Below are positions 34,693 through 43,296 of a stretch of 64,000 nucleotides of DNA, in pieces. The stretch is from NCBI GenBank assembly GCA_958296135.1, contig CATQHZ010000001.1, positions 4,774,001 to 4,838,000 on the forward strand, given 5' to 3'. The notes under the pieces are model-generated. The model worked only from the letters and a program-made list of their open reading frames with translations. It did no database searches and was not told the DNA's origin. Each line of letters starts with the position of its first letter. Position 1 is the stretch's first letter. The stretch is from an uncultured Poribacteria bacterium. GTDB taxonomy: Bacteria > Poribacteria > WGA-4E > WGA-3G. The position numbers and the translations under genes were made by a program.

Positions 34693-35667
34693 TTACCTAT
34701 TTTCACTCCCCAAATAGATTGCGTCCTCAAACCTTGCATCCAAATAAGTGTGTGTCTCTTGTTCGGTAGGCATCCTCCTTGAGCCATCCGCCTGCGCTCC
34801 ACTGCCGGTGGAAAGCCGGGAGCGCTGTCTCCCCCCGTTCTCCCGGTCTGCCCAGCCCGATTCCCTCTTCAAGAAGAGTTCAATGTAATGAAGTCCCCTC
34901 GCAATCGTGTCTGCTGCAATCCATGCCTGCATGCCGCCGCGCCGCGCTGAAGTCCCCACGATGTGCAGCCGAATCTTCTGTGCATCGCGCGCGTCCACAG
35001 CCTCCAACCGCTTCGCAAACGTCCACCCTCCCCGCAGCACCGCCTCCAAAACGTGGAGCCCCAACACCACCGCCGGCGTTTGCACTACCGTTCCAACGGC
35101 TGGAAATGCATCACCTTCTGCCTGGAGCATCACCGCATCAAAGGAGGAGCGCTCATCCAAAATAGATTCTAACACATACCCCTCTCTATCTAATAGAAAA
35201 AATTGTGTGTCAACACGATTCTGGCGCGGCGCAGTGAATTGGAGCCGCGCGAACGGCTCGCGTTCTGTCACCTCAATGGACAGCACTCGTTTCATCAAAC
35301 GTTTCGATATCCGCGCGTCTTTGATGTAACTCAGGTTCTCCTTCAGATACCGCGCAGCCTGCTCCTCCGACTCGGTGACGATATTGTCCAGATTCGCGCC
35401 TAAGACATCGTAAATCGCGCGCTCGGTATAGTGAACGTTGCCCGAGACTTCCAGTGTGACATGCTCAACGCGAAAAAAGTCGAGCAGCGTTTTCCCCACG
35501 AACGCCAACGTTACAACCAACGCGATGAAAAAGATGAGCCGCCGCCACGCGTAAACCTTCGTGCTACGGTGCGGGGTGCCCAACTGCCGCGCAGCCGGTG
35601 AGAGGGCACTCACCGGCACTCGACGAGAATTTCTCTGAGGTTGAGAGGATGGCTTCATCTTTTTCAT
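34693..35667 (-). CDS. ftsQ: Cell division protein FtsQ
   Basis: A 324-residue protein from the ATG at 35667 (MKKMKPSSQPQ), placed 10 bases after the murC stop. It has one membrane segment at about 45-62 (LIFFIALVVTLAFVG) and then the POTRA domain (VEHVTLEVSGNVHYTERAI) and beta domain typical of FtsQ/DivIB, in the periplasm. FtsQ links FtsL and FtsB to early division proteins. A Gly/Arg/Ser-rich stretch near residue 280 (GGRQRSRLSTGSGAQADGSR) looks like an insertion and has palindromic DNA. Confidence 0.9.
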   Translation of the reverse strand: MKKMKPSSQPQRNSRRVPVSALSPAARQLGTPHRSTKVYAWRRLIFFIALVVTLAFVGKTLLDFFRVEHVTLEVSGNVHYTERAIYDVLGANLDNIVTESEEQAARYLKENLSYIKDARISKRLMKRVLSIEVTEREPFARLQFTAPRQNRVDTQFFLLDREGYVLESILDERSSFDAVMLQAEGDAFPAVGTVVQTPAVVLGLHVLEAVLRGGWTFAKRLEAVDARDAQKIRLHIVGTSARRGGMQAWIAADTIARGLHYIELFLKRESGWADRENGGRQRSRLSTGSGAQADGSRRMPTEQETHTYLDARFEDAIYLGSENR

Positions 35668-35677
35668 CGCTCGCGTC

Positions 35678-37102
35678 TCATCTCGTCTGTCTGCGCGCCA
35701 AGAATTCATGCCCAACTTTATTGATGTCGCCCGCACCCAGCGTCATCACCATATCGCCCGGACGGGTGACTTCCATGAGGCAATCCGTAACGTCACCCAT
35801 CTCGGGAACGTAGATGACGTGCCGATGCCCGTGCACCCGAATCGCCGCCGCCAGCTTCTCGCCTGTCACGTTCTCTATCTCTGCCTCACCCGCGCCGTAG
35901 ATGGAAGTAACGATAAGCACATCTGCTTGATAGAAAGAGCGGCAGAATTCGTCAGCCAGATCTCGCACCCGCTGATGGCGATGCGGTTGAAAGACACCAA
36001 CGATACGGCGTTTGTAACCCTCGCGCGCACCGTTCAACGCAGCTTTCAACTTCGCCGGATTGTGCGCGTAATCGTCCACAACGACAATGTCATCAGCTTC
36101 ACCGAGCACCTCAAACCGGCGATGCACACCTTGGAACGATGCCAGACTCTCCCGAATCTGCTCAAACGGGATGTCTAATTCAAGGCCAACAGCGATAGCC
36201 GCTAACGAATTCGCGATGTTATGACGGCCCGGCATTTTGAGATGAACCTCGCCGAGTATCTCGCCCGAGACCGAAGAACGAGCGGGGCAGCCCTGCGCGC
36301 TACGGAGGAGACGCGCGACATCGTGCGAGGCGCGAACGCGATAACGAGACGTAGGGCCCTCCACGCGAATCGCCTCCGCCACCAAATCCGCACGCGTTTC
36401 AAGCCCATAAGTCACATACCGCTTCTCCACCCGCGGGATGAACTTCTGAACGTTCTCACTATCCAGACACAGCACCGCCGTGCCATAGAAAGGCACTTTG
36501 TTAATGAATTTGAGGAACGTCTCGCCTATCTCATCAACGCTCTTGTAATAGTCAAGATGGTCTGCATCAACCGAGGTGACTACGGCAACCGTCGGATAGA
36601 ACATCTCAATTGAACCATACGCTTCATCCGCCTCAACTACCATCACCTCGCCATCGCCGCTGTGTGCATGACTGCCGTTGACGAGCTTCCCACCGACGAC
36701 TACCGTCGGATCGAGGCTTCGCAGCACCGCCGCTGTCATCGCCGTTGTGGTAGTCTTGCCGTGCGTGCCGCTGACAGCGACACTGTAGCGCATCCGCGTA
36801 ATCTCGTTGAGCATCTCCGCGCCCCGGACAATAGGGATTTTCTGTGTCCTCGCGGCGAGCAGCTCCGGGTTATCCAGCGGAATCGCGGGCGATTTGACGA
36901 CGACATCTGCGCCGTTGAGGTTCGCCGCGGCGTGCCCATAGTGGACAGTCGCACCGCGCGCGCGCAACTGCTCTGTCGTCTCTGAGCGTCGGATATCAGA
37001 ACCGGTGACGTTAAAACCCAAGTCGAGGAGGATTTCCGTAATCCCACTTAACCCAGCACCGCCGATACCGATAACATGGATGTGTTGTGTCTTTCCAAAC
37101 AT
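35678..37102 (-). CDS. murC: UDP-N-acetylmuramate--L-alanine ligase
   Basis: MurC adds L-Ala to UDP-MurNAc in the cytoplasm. It is 474 residues long, with the N-terminal Rossmann GIGGAGLSGIT, the ATP loop SGTHGKTTTTAM, the central EADEAYGS and the C-terminal DDYAHNPAK. Between TSRYRVRAS and GEILGEVHLKMPGRHN there is an insert (VARLLRSAQGCPARSS) encoded by REP-like DNA at 36277-36312, which relatives lack. It is followed at once by ftsQ. murB, often fused or adjacent, is absent here. Confidence 0.97.
   Translation of the reverse strand: MFGKTQHIHVIGIGGAGLSGITEILLDLGFNVTGSDIRRSETTEQLRARGATVHYGHAAANLNGADVVVKSPAIPLDNPELLAARTQKIPIVRGAEMLNEITRMRYSVAVSGTHGKTTTTAMTAAVLRSLDPTVVVGGKLVNGSHAHSGDGEVMVVEADEAYGSIEMFYPTVAVVTSVDADHLDYYKSVDEIGETFLKFINKVPFYGTAVLCLDSENVQKFIPRVEKRYVTYGLETRADLVAEAIRVEGPTSRYRVRASHDVARLLRSAQGCPARSSVSGEILGEVHLKMPGRHNIANSLAAIAVGLELDIPFEQIRESLASFQGVHRRFEVLGEADDIVVVDDYAHNPAKLKAALNGAREGYKRRIVGVFQPHRHQRVRDLADEFCRSFYQADVLIVTSIYGAGEAEIENVTGEKLAAAIRVHGHRHVIYVPEMGDVTDCLMEVTRPGDMVMTLGAGDINKVGHEFLARRQTR
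36277..36312 (-). repeat. REP-like unit inside murC
   Basis: On the minus strand CCGTAGCGCGCAGGGC then TGCCCCGCTCG, close to the array unit CCGTAGCGCGAGGGCC then TGTCCCTCGCG. It is in frame and encodes the extra residues LLRSAQGCPARSS. Confidence 0.7.
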
Positions 37103-37125
37103 TTTATATGTTGCCCTTTCTCATA

Positions 37126-38256
37126 TTAAGTTGAATCGGGTGATTGCCGCGGCCGGGCCGGTAATGAAAGAATAGCCTTCGCAATCTCATCACTTGCATT
37201 CGGGCTGCCGATAGCGCGGCTCGCCGTTACCATCTGCTGATGCACCTGCTCATCCATCGTGATGCGGGTGAGGTGTTTCACCAGTTCATCAATAGTAAAC
37301 GCGCCTTGTTCCAACACGATGGCTGCGCCTGCATCGGCGACAGTGCGCGCGTTCAACACCTGATTATTGCCGGTTTGCGCGGGCAGCGGGATAAAAATCG
37401 CCGGGATACCGCACGCTGTCACTTCCGAGACTGTCATGCCGCCGGCGCGGCACACCATCACATCGGCGATGCTGTAAACTTCTTCTACGGTGTCAAAGAA
37501 AGGTTGGACGCAGTGGCTAAGGGCTGCTGCCTCATAAGCCGCCATGACTGCCGCAGCGTCTGCCTCCCCGGTCTGATGCACGACTTGGATGTGCGCGCGC
37601 AGTTGCGTTAACAGCGGTAGCGCGTCCATCAGTGCCGCGTTAATTGCGTGCGCGCCTTGACTGCCGCCCATGACAAACACCGTTTTCCGTCCTGAACGCA
37701 AGCCGTATTTTTGATAGGTGGCTTCCGAGCGTTCATAAGCGGTAATTGCAGGACGAATCGGGTTGCCCGTTACCTTCACAATGTCTGCCGGGAACTTGGC
37801 AGCCGCCGGTGCCAATGCGAGATAGGCGGCTTTCGCCCAGCGCGCCAAAATCCCGTTCGTCAAGCCGACAGAAGCGTTCTGTTCCTGTATCACAATCGGA
37901 ATGTTGCGCAGCACGCTGGCGAAAAGCACGGGCCCCGACACATAACCGCCCGTGCCAACCACGACATCCGGGTTCAGTTTCTTGATGTGGCGCAGCGAGT
38001 GGAGCACCCCCCGAAACGCTTTCCAAAGCACCAGCCCCCACTGCAAGGTGAGTCTGCGCGGAAACCCCGCCACCGTAATCGGCAGGAAAGAAAACCCGTG
38101 CTGTGGCACAAGTTTCGCCTCCAGCCGGTTTTCACCGCCGATGAAGATAATGTCGATACCCGGGTCCAAGCGTTTCAGGGCTTGGGCGATACCAATGGCG
38201 GGATAGATATGTCCGCCGGTGCCGCCGCCAGAGATAACGATGCTTCTTTTCTTCAT
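37126..38256 (-). CDS. murG: Lipid II synthase glycosyltransferase MurG
   Basis: MurG transfers GlcNAc to lipid I at the inner membrane face. It is 376 residues from the ATG at 38256 (GGTGAGGAAACT upstream). It has the GGGTGGHIYPAI G-loop, the second G-loop GTGGYVSGPV, the third GGSQGAHAINAAL and the UDP-binding CRAGGMTVSEVTACG with PLPAQTGNNQ. All are normal. It lies 7 bases after the ftsW stop and 24 bases before murC. Confidence 0.97.
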   Translation of the reverse strand: MKKRSIVISGGGTGGHIYPAIGIAQALKRLDPGIDIIFIGGENRLEAKLVPQHGFSFLPITVAGFPRRLTLQWGLVLWKAFRGVLHSLRHIKKLNPDVVVGTGGYVSGPVLFASVLRNIPIVIQEQNASVGLTNGILARWAKAAYLALAPAAAKFPADIVKVTGNPIRPAITAYERSEATYQKYGLRSGRKTVFVMGGSQGAHAINAALMDALPLLTQLRAHIQVVHQTGEADAAAVMAAYEAAALSHCVQPFFDTVEEVYSIADVMVCRAGGMTVSEVTACGIPAIFIPLPAQTGNNQVLNARTVADAGAAIVLEQGAFTIDELVKHLTRITMDEQVHQQMVTASRAIGSPNASDEIAKAILSLPARPRQSPDST

Positions 38257-38263
38257 AGTTTCC

Positions 38264-39568
38264 TCACCTGAAGGCATTTGTGGCTGGCTCGCGATGCACG
38301 CGGGAGACATTCAACAGGATGCCCACACTGACGAGACTCAGCACAATCGATGAACCGCCGTAGCTGATAAACGGCAACGTAATCCCTTTCGTCGGTAAGA
38401 GCCCGGTGACAACGCCGATATTGATGAACGCCTGCAAGCCGATGAGGGTTGTCATGCCGATGGCTAGCAGGCCGCCAAACCTATCATCGGCGTGGCGCGC
38501 GATGTGCAACCCACGCCAGATAAATAGCATGAAAAGGAGCGCGATACTCGCCGTGCCGAGGAACCCGAATTCTTCGCCTAATACCGAAAAGATGAAATCG
38601 GTGTGTGGGTAGGGCAGCTTGACAATCTTGAGCGCGCTGTTATCAATGCCAACACCGAGGAGGCCGCCTGAGCTGAGCGCGTCAAGCGAATGCGCTAGTT
38701 GATAGTTCGCCGCATCCGGCGATTTCCACAATGCGATGTAATCGATAAACCGCTGCAACCGGTACGGGTCGCGAATAATCAGCACAGCGAGCATTGCGGC
38801 TCCTGCGCCGGCAAGCATCAGCGTATGCGCGATACGGATACCGCCCACAAAGAGCACGATGCACACCGTCGCCGCGAGCAGCAACGCCGAACCAAAGTCC
38901 GGCTGCGCCGCTACCAGCCCGAACGCCGCACCTAAAACCAGCATATTCGGCACAATGCCGTTAAAGAAACTTTTCACTTTCTCCGGGTTCCGGCTCAGGA
39001 ACGTAGCAACATGGATGACGAGCGCAATTTTGGCGAATTCAACGGGTTGAAAGTTCACCGGCAGCGGGCCAAGCCGAATCCATCGGTTAAACCTGCCGCC
39101 TTCTGCGCCTTGCACGCTGGAACTCAACTGCGGCACGAAGACTAAGGCCAAGCCGATAAACGCGCAGACCAGAATCTTCGTCGCATGCCGCGCATAAAAG
39201 CGGTAGGGGATATAGGAGACAACGGACATGCCGACTAACCCAACAACGCAAGCGATAACGTGTATCTGCAGATACCGATAACTGTAGCCATCATAGAGAC
39301 GTGAGGAGAGGAGGTGGCTTGCGCTATACACCATCAAAATCCCGCCCGCAAGGAGAAGGCATGTCAGCGCACTCAGCCCCTTGTCCATTTTCTCGATGCC
39401 GCCCGGATGCTGCGTTCGCGCCGAATCGGCATTTGTCTCCCTGTCTGCACCTATCTCCCGTTTACGGGAGAGTAAAATGCCTTTGGAAGATTCAGGTGTC
39501 CGAAAGGAGAAAGACGGCGCGCGGAAACCTGCGTGTGGAGTCACTTGTCGCTTACGAAGGAATGTCAT
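38264..39568 (-). CDS. ftsW: Septal lipid II polymerase FtsW (SEDS family)
   Basis: A 434-residue SEDS protein with about ten membrane helices. Characteristic segments are WIRLGPLPVNFQPVEFAKIA, QPDFGSALL, NSALKIVKLPYPHTDFIFSVLGEEFGF (quoted here as separate motifs: LPYPHTDFIF, LGEEFGF) and FISYGGSS. It polymerises glycan strands with FtsI. The ATG at 39568 (MTFLRKRQVTPH) overlaps the murD 3' end by 17 bases. An N-terminal cytoplasmic extension of about 60 residues is longer than usual, and its DNA is GC-rich and partly palindromic (TATCTCCCGTTTACGGGAGA), so it may be repeat-derived. Confidence 0.95.
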   Translation of the reverse strand: MTFLRKRQVTPHAGFRAPSFSFRTPESSKGILLSRKREIGADRETNADSARTQHPGGIEKMDKGLSALTCLLLAGGILMVYSASHLLSSRLYDGYSYRYLQIHVIACVVGLVGMSVVSYIPYRFYARHATKILVCAFIGLALVFVPQLSSSVQGAEGGRFNRWIRLGPLPVNFQPVEFAKIALVIHVATFLSRNPEKVKSFFNGIVPNMLVLGAAFGLVAAQPDFGSALLLAATVCIVLFVGGIRIAHTLMLAGAGAAMLAVLIIRDPYRLQRFIDYIALWKSPDAANYQLAHSLDALSSGGLLGVGIDNSALKIVKLPYPHTDFIFSVLGEEFGFLGTASIALLFMLFIWRGLHIARHADDRFGGLLAIGMTTLIGLQAFINIGVVTGLLPTKGITLPFISYGGSSIVLSLVSVGILLNVSRVHREPATNAFR

Positions 39569-40922
39569 GGACTGCCTCTCTGAACGCGTCGCCGCGCGCT
39601 TTATAGTCAGCATACCTATCAAAACTGGCATTCGCCGGTGAAAGTAACACCACATCGCCCGGTGCAGCGTGTGTGTACCCTATCTGCACCGCTTCCGCCA
39701 TCGTCGCCGCGTGAAATATCTCTGTCACCCCAGTGAAACTCGCTTCAAGGCGTTCCACATGGCTGCCCAACAGTATCGCGCCTTTCACCTGCCGCCGAAC
39801 GAGGGCCGTCAGCGGCGTATAGTCGTTGCCTTTATCAACGCCGCCCATAATGAGCCAAACGTTTTTTGTCTCGGCCGAGAGAGGGCGAGGGACAGGCACG
39901 CACCCTACCGAACAAGGACGAAGGGATGCAAGGGCCGCTTTAACCGCCGCCACATTCGTCGCCTTCGAGTCATTGATGAATTGAACCCCGTTGACTGTCT
40001 TCACCAGCTCAAACGCATGCGCGAACGCCGGGTGTCCCCGGTCGAAGTTTTCAAGCGCACGCCGAACCTGTTCAGGCGTTACGCCGAAAATCTTCGCCAC
40101 GCTCAGCGCCGCGAGGGCGTTCTGCACGTTATGCACACCCGGCAGCGGAAACCCAGACGCAGCCCAACTTTCAGGCGGTTCACTGTCTGTCCAATAGATA
40201 GCCTGTGCCGCCGTGCAGGCTGCAAAACGCGCACTGTCATCGTGCCGATTCAACACTATCCAATCCGCCGCGGTCTGGTTCGTGCAGACCAGCTGTTTCG
40301 CCGCGGCATAAGCTGCCATCGTGCCGTGCCTATCCAAATGGTCTGGGGAAATATTGAGGATAACGCTCACCTTCGGATGAAACGTAAGCGTGCTCTCCAA
40401 CTGAAAACTGCTCGCCTCTAGCACAACAATATCGCGGCGTGTTAGGCACTGCACCTCCGCTGCAAGCGGGATACCGATATTCCCTGCAACACAGACCTTC
40501 TCAAACAGGCCGCCCGCTTCAAGGAGCGCGGCCGTCAAAAGCGTCGTCGTCGACTTGCCTTTTGTCCCCGTAATCGCCACGATGGGCGCAGGACAGACGC
40601 GGGACGAGACTTCTAACTCGCCCCAAATCGGGATGTCCCTGGCGCGAGCCTCGCACAAAATGGGGATATCCAGCGGCACACCGGGCGAGACAACTATCAA
40701 CTCAGCGTTCGCGATGCACGCCGCAGGATGCCCGCCGAGATACAACCGCCCGTTCGGGGCAAACCCTTGAAAGCGCGCAATCTCCGCGGATAACGCAACC
40801 GCCGGGCGCGTATCCGTCACTGCCACTGACGCGCCAAGTGAGACAAGCAATTCTGCGACAGCGAGCCCACTGCGGTTTAATCCAAAGACTGTTATCTGTT
40901 TCCCTGAAAATAGACTTGGCAT
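39552..40922 (-). CDS. murD: UDP-N-acetylmuramoylalanine--D-glutamate ligase
   Basis: MurD adds D-Glu in peptidoglycan precursor synthesis. It is 456 residues long, with the ATP loop ITGTKGKSTTT, EASSFQLE, ISPDHLDRHG and INDSKATN. Between AALASL and NVWLIMGGVDKG an insert (RPCSVGCVPVPRPLSAETK) comes from REP-like DNA at 39883-39917. In other MurD proteins this loop is short. The 3' end overlaps ftsW. mraY lies upstream with a 3-base gap. Confidence 0.97.
   Translation of the reverse strand: MPSLFSGKQITVFGLNRSGLAVAELLVSLGASVAVTDTRPAVALSAEIARFQGFAPNGRLYLGGHPAACIANAELIVVSPGVPLDIPILCEARARDIPIWGELEVSSRVCPAPIVAITGTKGKSTTTLLTAALLEAGGLFEKVCVAGNIGIPLAAEVQCLTRRDIVVLEASSFQLESTLTFHPKVSVILNISPDHLDRHGTMAAYAAAKQLVCTNQTAADWIVLNRHDDSARFAACTAAQAIYWTDSEPPESWAASGFPLPGVHNVQNALAALSVAKIFGVTPEQVRRALENFDRGHPAFAHAFELVKTVNGVQFINDSKATNVAAVKAALASLRPCSVGCVPVPRPLSAETKNVWLIMGGVDKGNDYTPLTALVRRQVKGAILLGSHVERLEASFTGVTEIFHAATMAEAVQIGYTHAAPGDVVLLSPANASFDRYADYKARGDAFREAVHDIPS
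39883..39917 (+). repeat. REP-like unit inside murD
   Basis: GGCGAGGGACAGGC, then ACGCACCCTACCGAACAAGG. It aligns with array units such as 18324-18358 (GGCGAGGGACAGGC, then CCTCGCCCTACGG and TTCAAGG), about three quarters identical. It is in frame with murD. Confidence 0.75.
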
Positions 40923-40925
40923 CGC

Positions 40926-42041
40926 TTACCGGACCTTCAGCGTGCTTAACGCTATCAACACCAAAATTAACCCCATAATCCAAAAACGGATAACCACTTT
41001 CGATTCCTTCCATCCAGACAGCAGAAAGTGGTAGTGGATAGGCGACATCTTGAAAACCCGCTTCCCTAACGTGCGGAAGGACCAGACTTGGATGATAACC
41101 GATAGTGCCTCTACGACAAAAATCGCACCGACAATCACCAGCAAAAATTCCTGTTTGATAAGCAATGCGACAGTGCCAAGCGTCGCCCCTAGCGTGAGCG
41201 AACCGGTATCGCCCATAAACACTTGCGCCGGATGCGAGTTATACCACAAAAACCCTAACCCCGCTCCGACTAACGCTGCGCAAAAAATCGCTGTCACCTC
41301 GCCGCTCACGGGGAGATGAAAAATGTTGAGATACGCCGCAATCTGGTGATGGCTTGTCATGTAGCCCAACACCCCTAAAGTGCCGGCAACAAACAGCGTG
41401 CATCCGATTGCCAATCCATCCATGCCATCCGTCAGGTTTACGGCATTTGACGTGCCGACGATGACAAGCGTTGCAAACGGAATAAACAAAATCCCCAGCT
41501 CTGGCTGCACCGCTTTGAAAAACGGAAAACTTAGCGCGGTGCGCGTCGTAACATCATCGCCCGCGACCGGCCCCCAGCCATAGAGATAGACAGCGATTGC
41601 CACTGCCCCCAACGTCTGCAGCCCTATCTTGTGCCAGCCGCGGAGCCCTAAGGATTGCTGTTTGACGAGTTTGCTGTAATCGTCTAGGAAGCCGAGCCCG
41701 CCGAACCACAGCGTCGTCAAAATCATCATGAAAATGTAAGGCTGGTCCCACCGACTCCAGAAAAGGACAGATACCAGCACCGAGACGATGATGAGGATGC
41801 CGCCCATTGTCGGCGTGCCTGCCTTGTCCTCCCACTCGGTGGATTTCGCCTTCGGGCCGTCTTCAAGGATATGTTCACCGATGCGGAGTTGCTTCAGCCG
41901 CCGTATCATGAACGGCCCTAACACCAGTGAGATGATGAGTGCCGTCGCTGTCGCGTAAATGGCCCGAAAACTGATATAGCGGAAAATGTTGAACGGCGAA
42001 AACGCCTCCACCAGATTTGCATAAAACAGATGATAGAACAT
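40926..42041 (-). CDS. mraY: Phospho-MurNAc-pentapeptide translocase MraY
   Basis: A 371-residue integral membrane enzyme with about ten helices that makes lipid I from UDP-MurNAc-pentapeptide and undecaprenyl phosphate. Active-site segments present are GTPTMGG, the Asp-rich LGFLDDYSK, NLTDGMDGLA, NSHPAQVFMGDTGSL (with the key Asp and His) and SPIHYHFLLSGW. The length is normal. It lies between ddl (5 bases) and murD (3 bases). Confidence 0.97.
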   Translation of the reverse strand: MFYHLFYANLVEAFSPFNIFRYISFRAIYATATALIISLVLGPFMIRRLKQLRIGEHILEDGPKAKSTEWEDKAGTPTMGGILIIVSVLVSVLFWSRWDQPYIFMMILTTLWFGGLGFLDDYSKLVKQQSLGLRGWHKIGLQTLGAVAIAVYLYGWGPVAGDDVTTRTALSFPFFKAVQPELGILFIPFATLVIVGTSNAVNLTDGMDGLAIGCTLFVAGTLGVLGYMTSHHQIAAYLNIFHLPVSGEVTAIFCAALVGAGLGFLWYNSHPAQVFMGDTGSLTLGATLGTVALLIKQEFLLVIVGAIFVVEALSVIIQVWSFRTLGKRVFKMSPIHYHFLLSGWKESKVVIRFWIMGLILVLIALSTLKVR

Positions 42042-42046
42042 TTTTC

Positions 42047-43294
42047 CTACGCTGTGCCCCCAAACTTTTCGCCCTTCTTCAATTTCGCGAAACTGGCACC
42101 GGCATGGCTGAGCAGGTTCGTGTTGTACGAATAGACGAGGCTGTTTTTCGCCGCATGCACGGAAAACGCCACGTCAATGAGTTGTGAAACGAGCTGCGGA
42201 AATCCAACGCCATCGTGCTCCCACAGGTAAAAACTGAACGAGCCGGGGATAGTATTGATTTCATTGACGTAGACGTGTTCATCGGCATCCATCAGGAAAT
42301 CGATGCGTGCGACACCGGCGCAGTCTAACACCTGAAACGTCTGTCTGGCGAGCTCCTGAATATGTAACGTCAATTCTTCCGAAAGGGGTGCAGGAATTTT
42401 CCGTTCCGCGCCAGCCATCGCCGAGGGCGTGCTTCGCCCCTCTGTTGCCGATGCGTTCACCCGGGTCTCATGGATGTATTTATCGTCAAAGGTAAGGAAC
42501 GCCGCGTCCGTCATCGGCTGCTCACAGACAGAAGCGGTTACCTGCTGCGCGCCCATCACAGCGCAGTTGATTTCACACGGATTTTGCACCGCCTGTTCAA
42601 CAAGAATTCGGTGGCAGTAGTGCCCGGCGAGTTCCACGGCGGCGGCGAGTTCCTCGCTATTTTTGACGTGGCTCACGCCGATGCTGGAGCCGCTGACGGC
42701 AGGCTTCACGAAAACCGGGTAGCCCAGCATCGCCGCCACATTTTCTAAGAGCGCCGCGCTGTCGGTGTTCCACTGGTGCTGCGCCCACCAAAGATATGGG
42801 ACAATCGGGAGTTGATTCTCGCTGAGAATCGCCTTCATCATGATTTTATCCATGCCGACAGCCGAACCGACGACTCCCGAACCGACATACGGCAGGTTCA
42901 TGAGTTCCAGCACGCCTTGGAGCGTGCCATCTTCGCCGTGTGCTCCATGTATCGCCGGGAACACGACATCTACCGGGAGTGCTGTTTTCTGCGCCGCCCG
43001 AAACCAGCCGGCGCGTTTGGGATGGACGACAAACGTGCCACAGCCGGGGGGCGTATCTTCAAATTCAACGGTAACAAGGGCAAACTCGGCGGCGGTTGGC
43101 AAACTTCCATCCGTGAACGTATCCAATTCGCGAAGCCCATCGCCCGTTAACCACGCGCCATCCTTCGTGATGTAAATGGGGATAACGTTATGGTTCTCCG
43201 CCAAAGCGGCGCAGACCTGGTGTGCTGTGACGATGGAGACTTCGTGCTCCGGGGAGCGTCCACCAAAAATGAGGGCCACATTCTGTCGCTGCAT
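42047..43294 (-). CDS. ddl: D-alanine--D-alanine ligase
   Basis: An ATP-grasp enzyme making D-Ala-D-Ala for MurF. It is 415 residues long, somewhat long for the family. It has FGGRSPEHEVSIVTA, HGAHGEDGTLQG, KPAVSGSSIGVSH, RIDFLMDADEHVYVNEINTIPG and SFSFYLWEHDG. An extra stretch near residue 275-297 (NASATEGRSTPSAMAGAERK) is encoded by a GAGGGGCG-AAGCA-CGCCCTC hairpin at about 42410-42465 on the forward strand, a likely repeat insertion. ddl sits between murF and mraY, an unusual position. Confidence 0.96.
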   Translation of the reverse strand: MQRQNVALIFGGRSPEHEVSIVTAHQVCAALAENHNVIPIYITKDGAWLTGDGLRELDTFTDGSLPTAAEFALVTVEFEDTPPGCGTFVVHPKRAGWFRAAQKTALPVDVVFPAIHGAHGEDGTLQGVLELMNLPYVGSGVVGSAVGMDKIMMKAILSENQLPIVPYLWWAQHQWNTDSAALLENVAAMLGYPVFVKPAVSGSSIGVSHVKNSEELAAAVELAGHYCHRILVEQAVQNPCEINCAVMGAQQVTASVCEQPMTDAAFLTFDDKYIHETRVNASATEGRSTPSAMAGAERKIPAPLSEELTLHIQELARQTFQVLDCAGVARIDFLMDADEHVYVNEINTIPGSFSFYLWEHDGVGFPQLVSQLIDVAFSVHAAKNSLVYSYNTNLLSHAGASFAKLKKGEKFGGTA

Positions 43295-43296
43295 CC

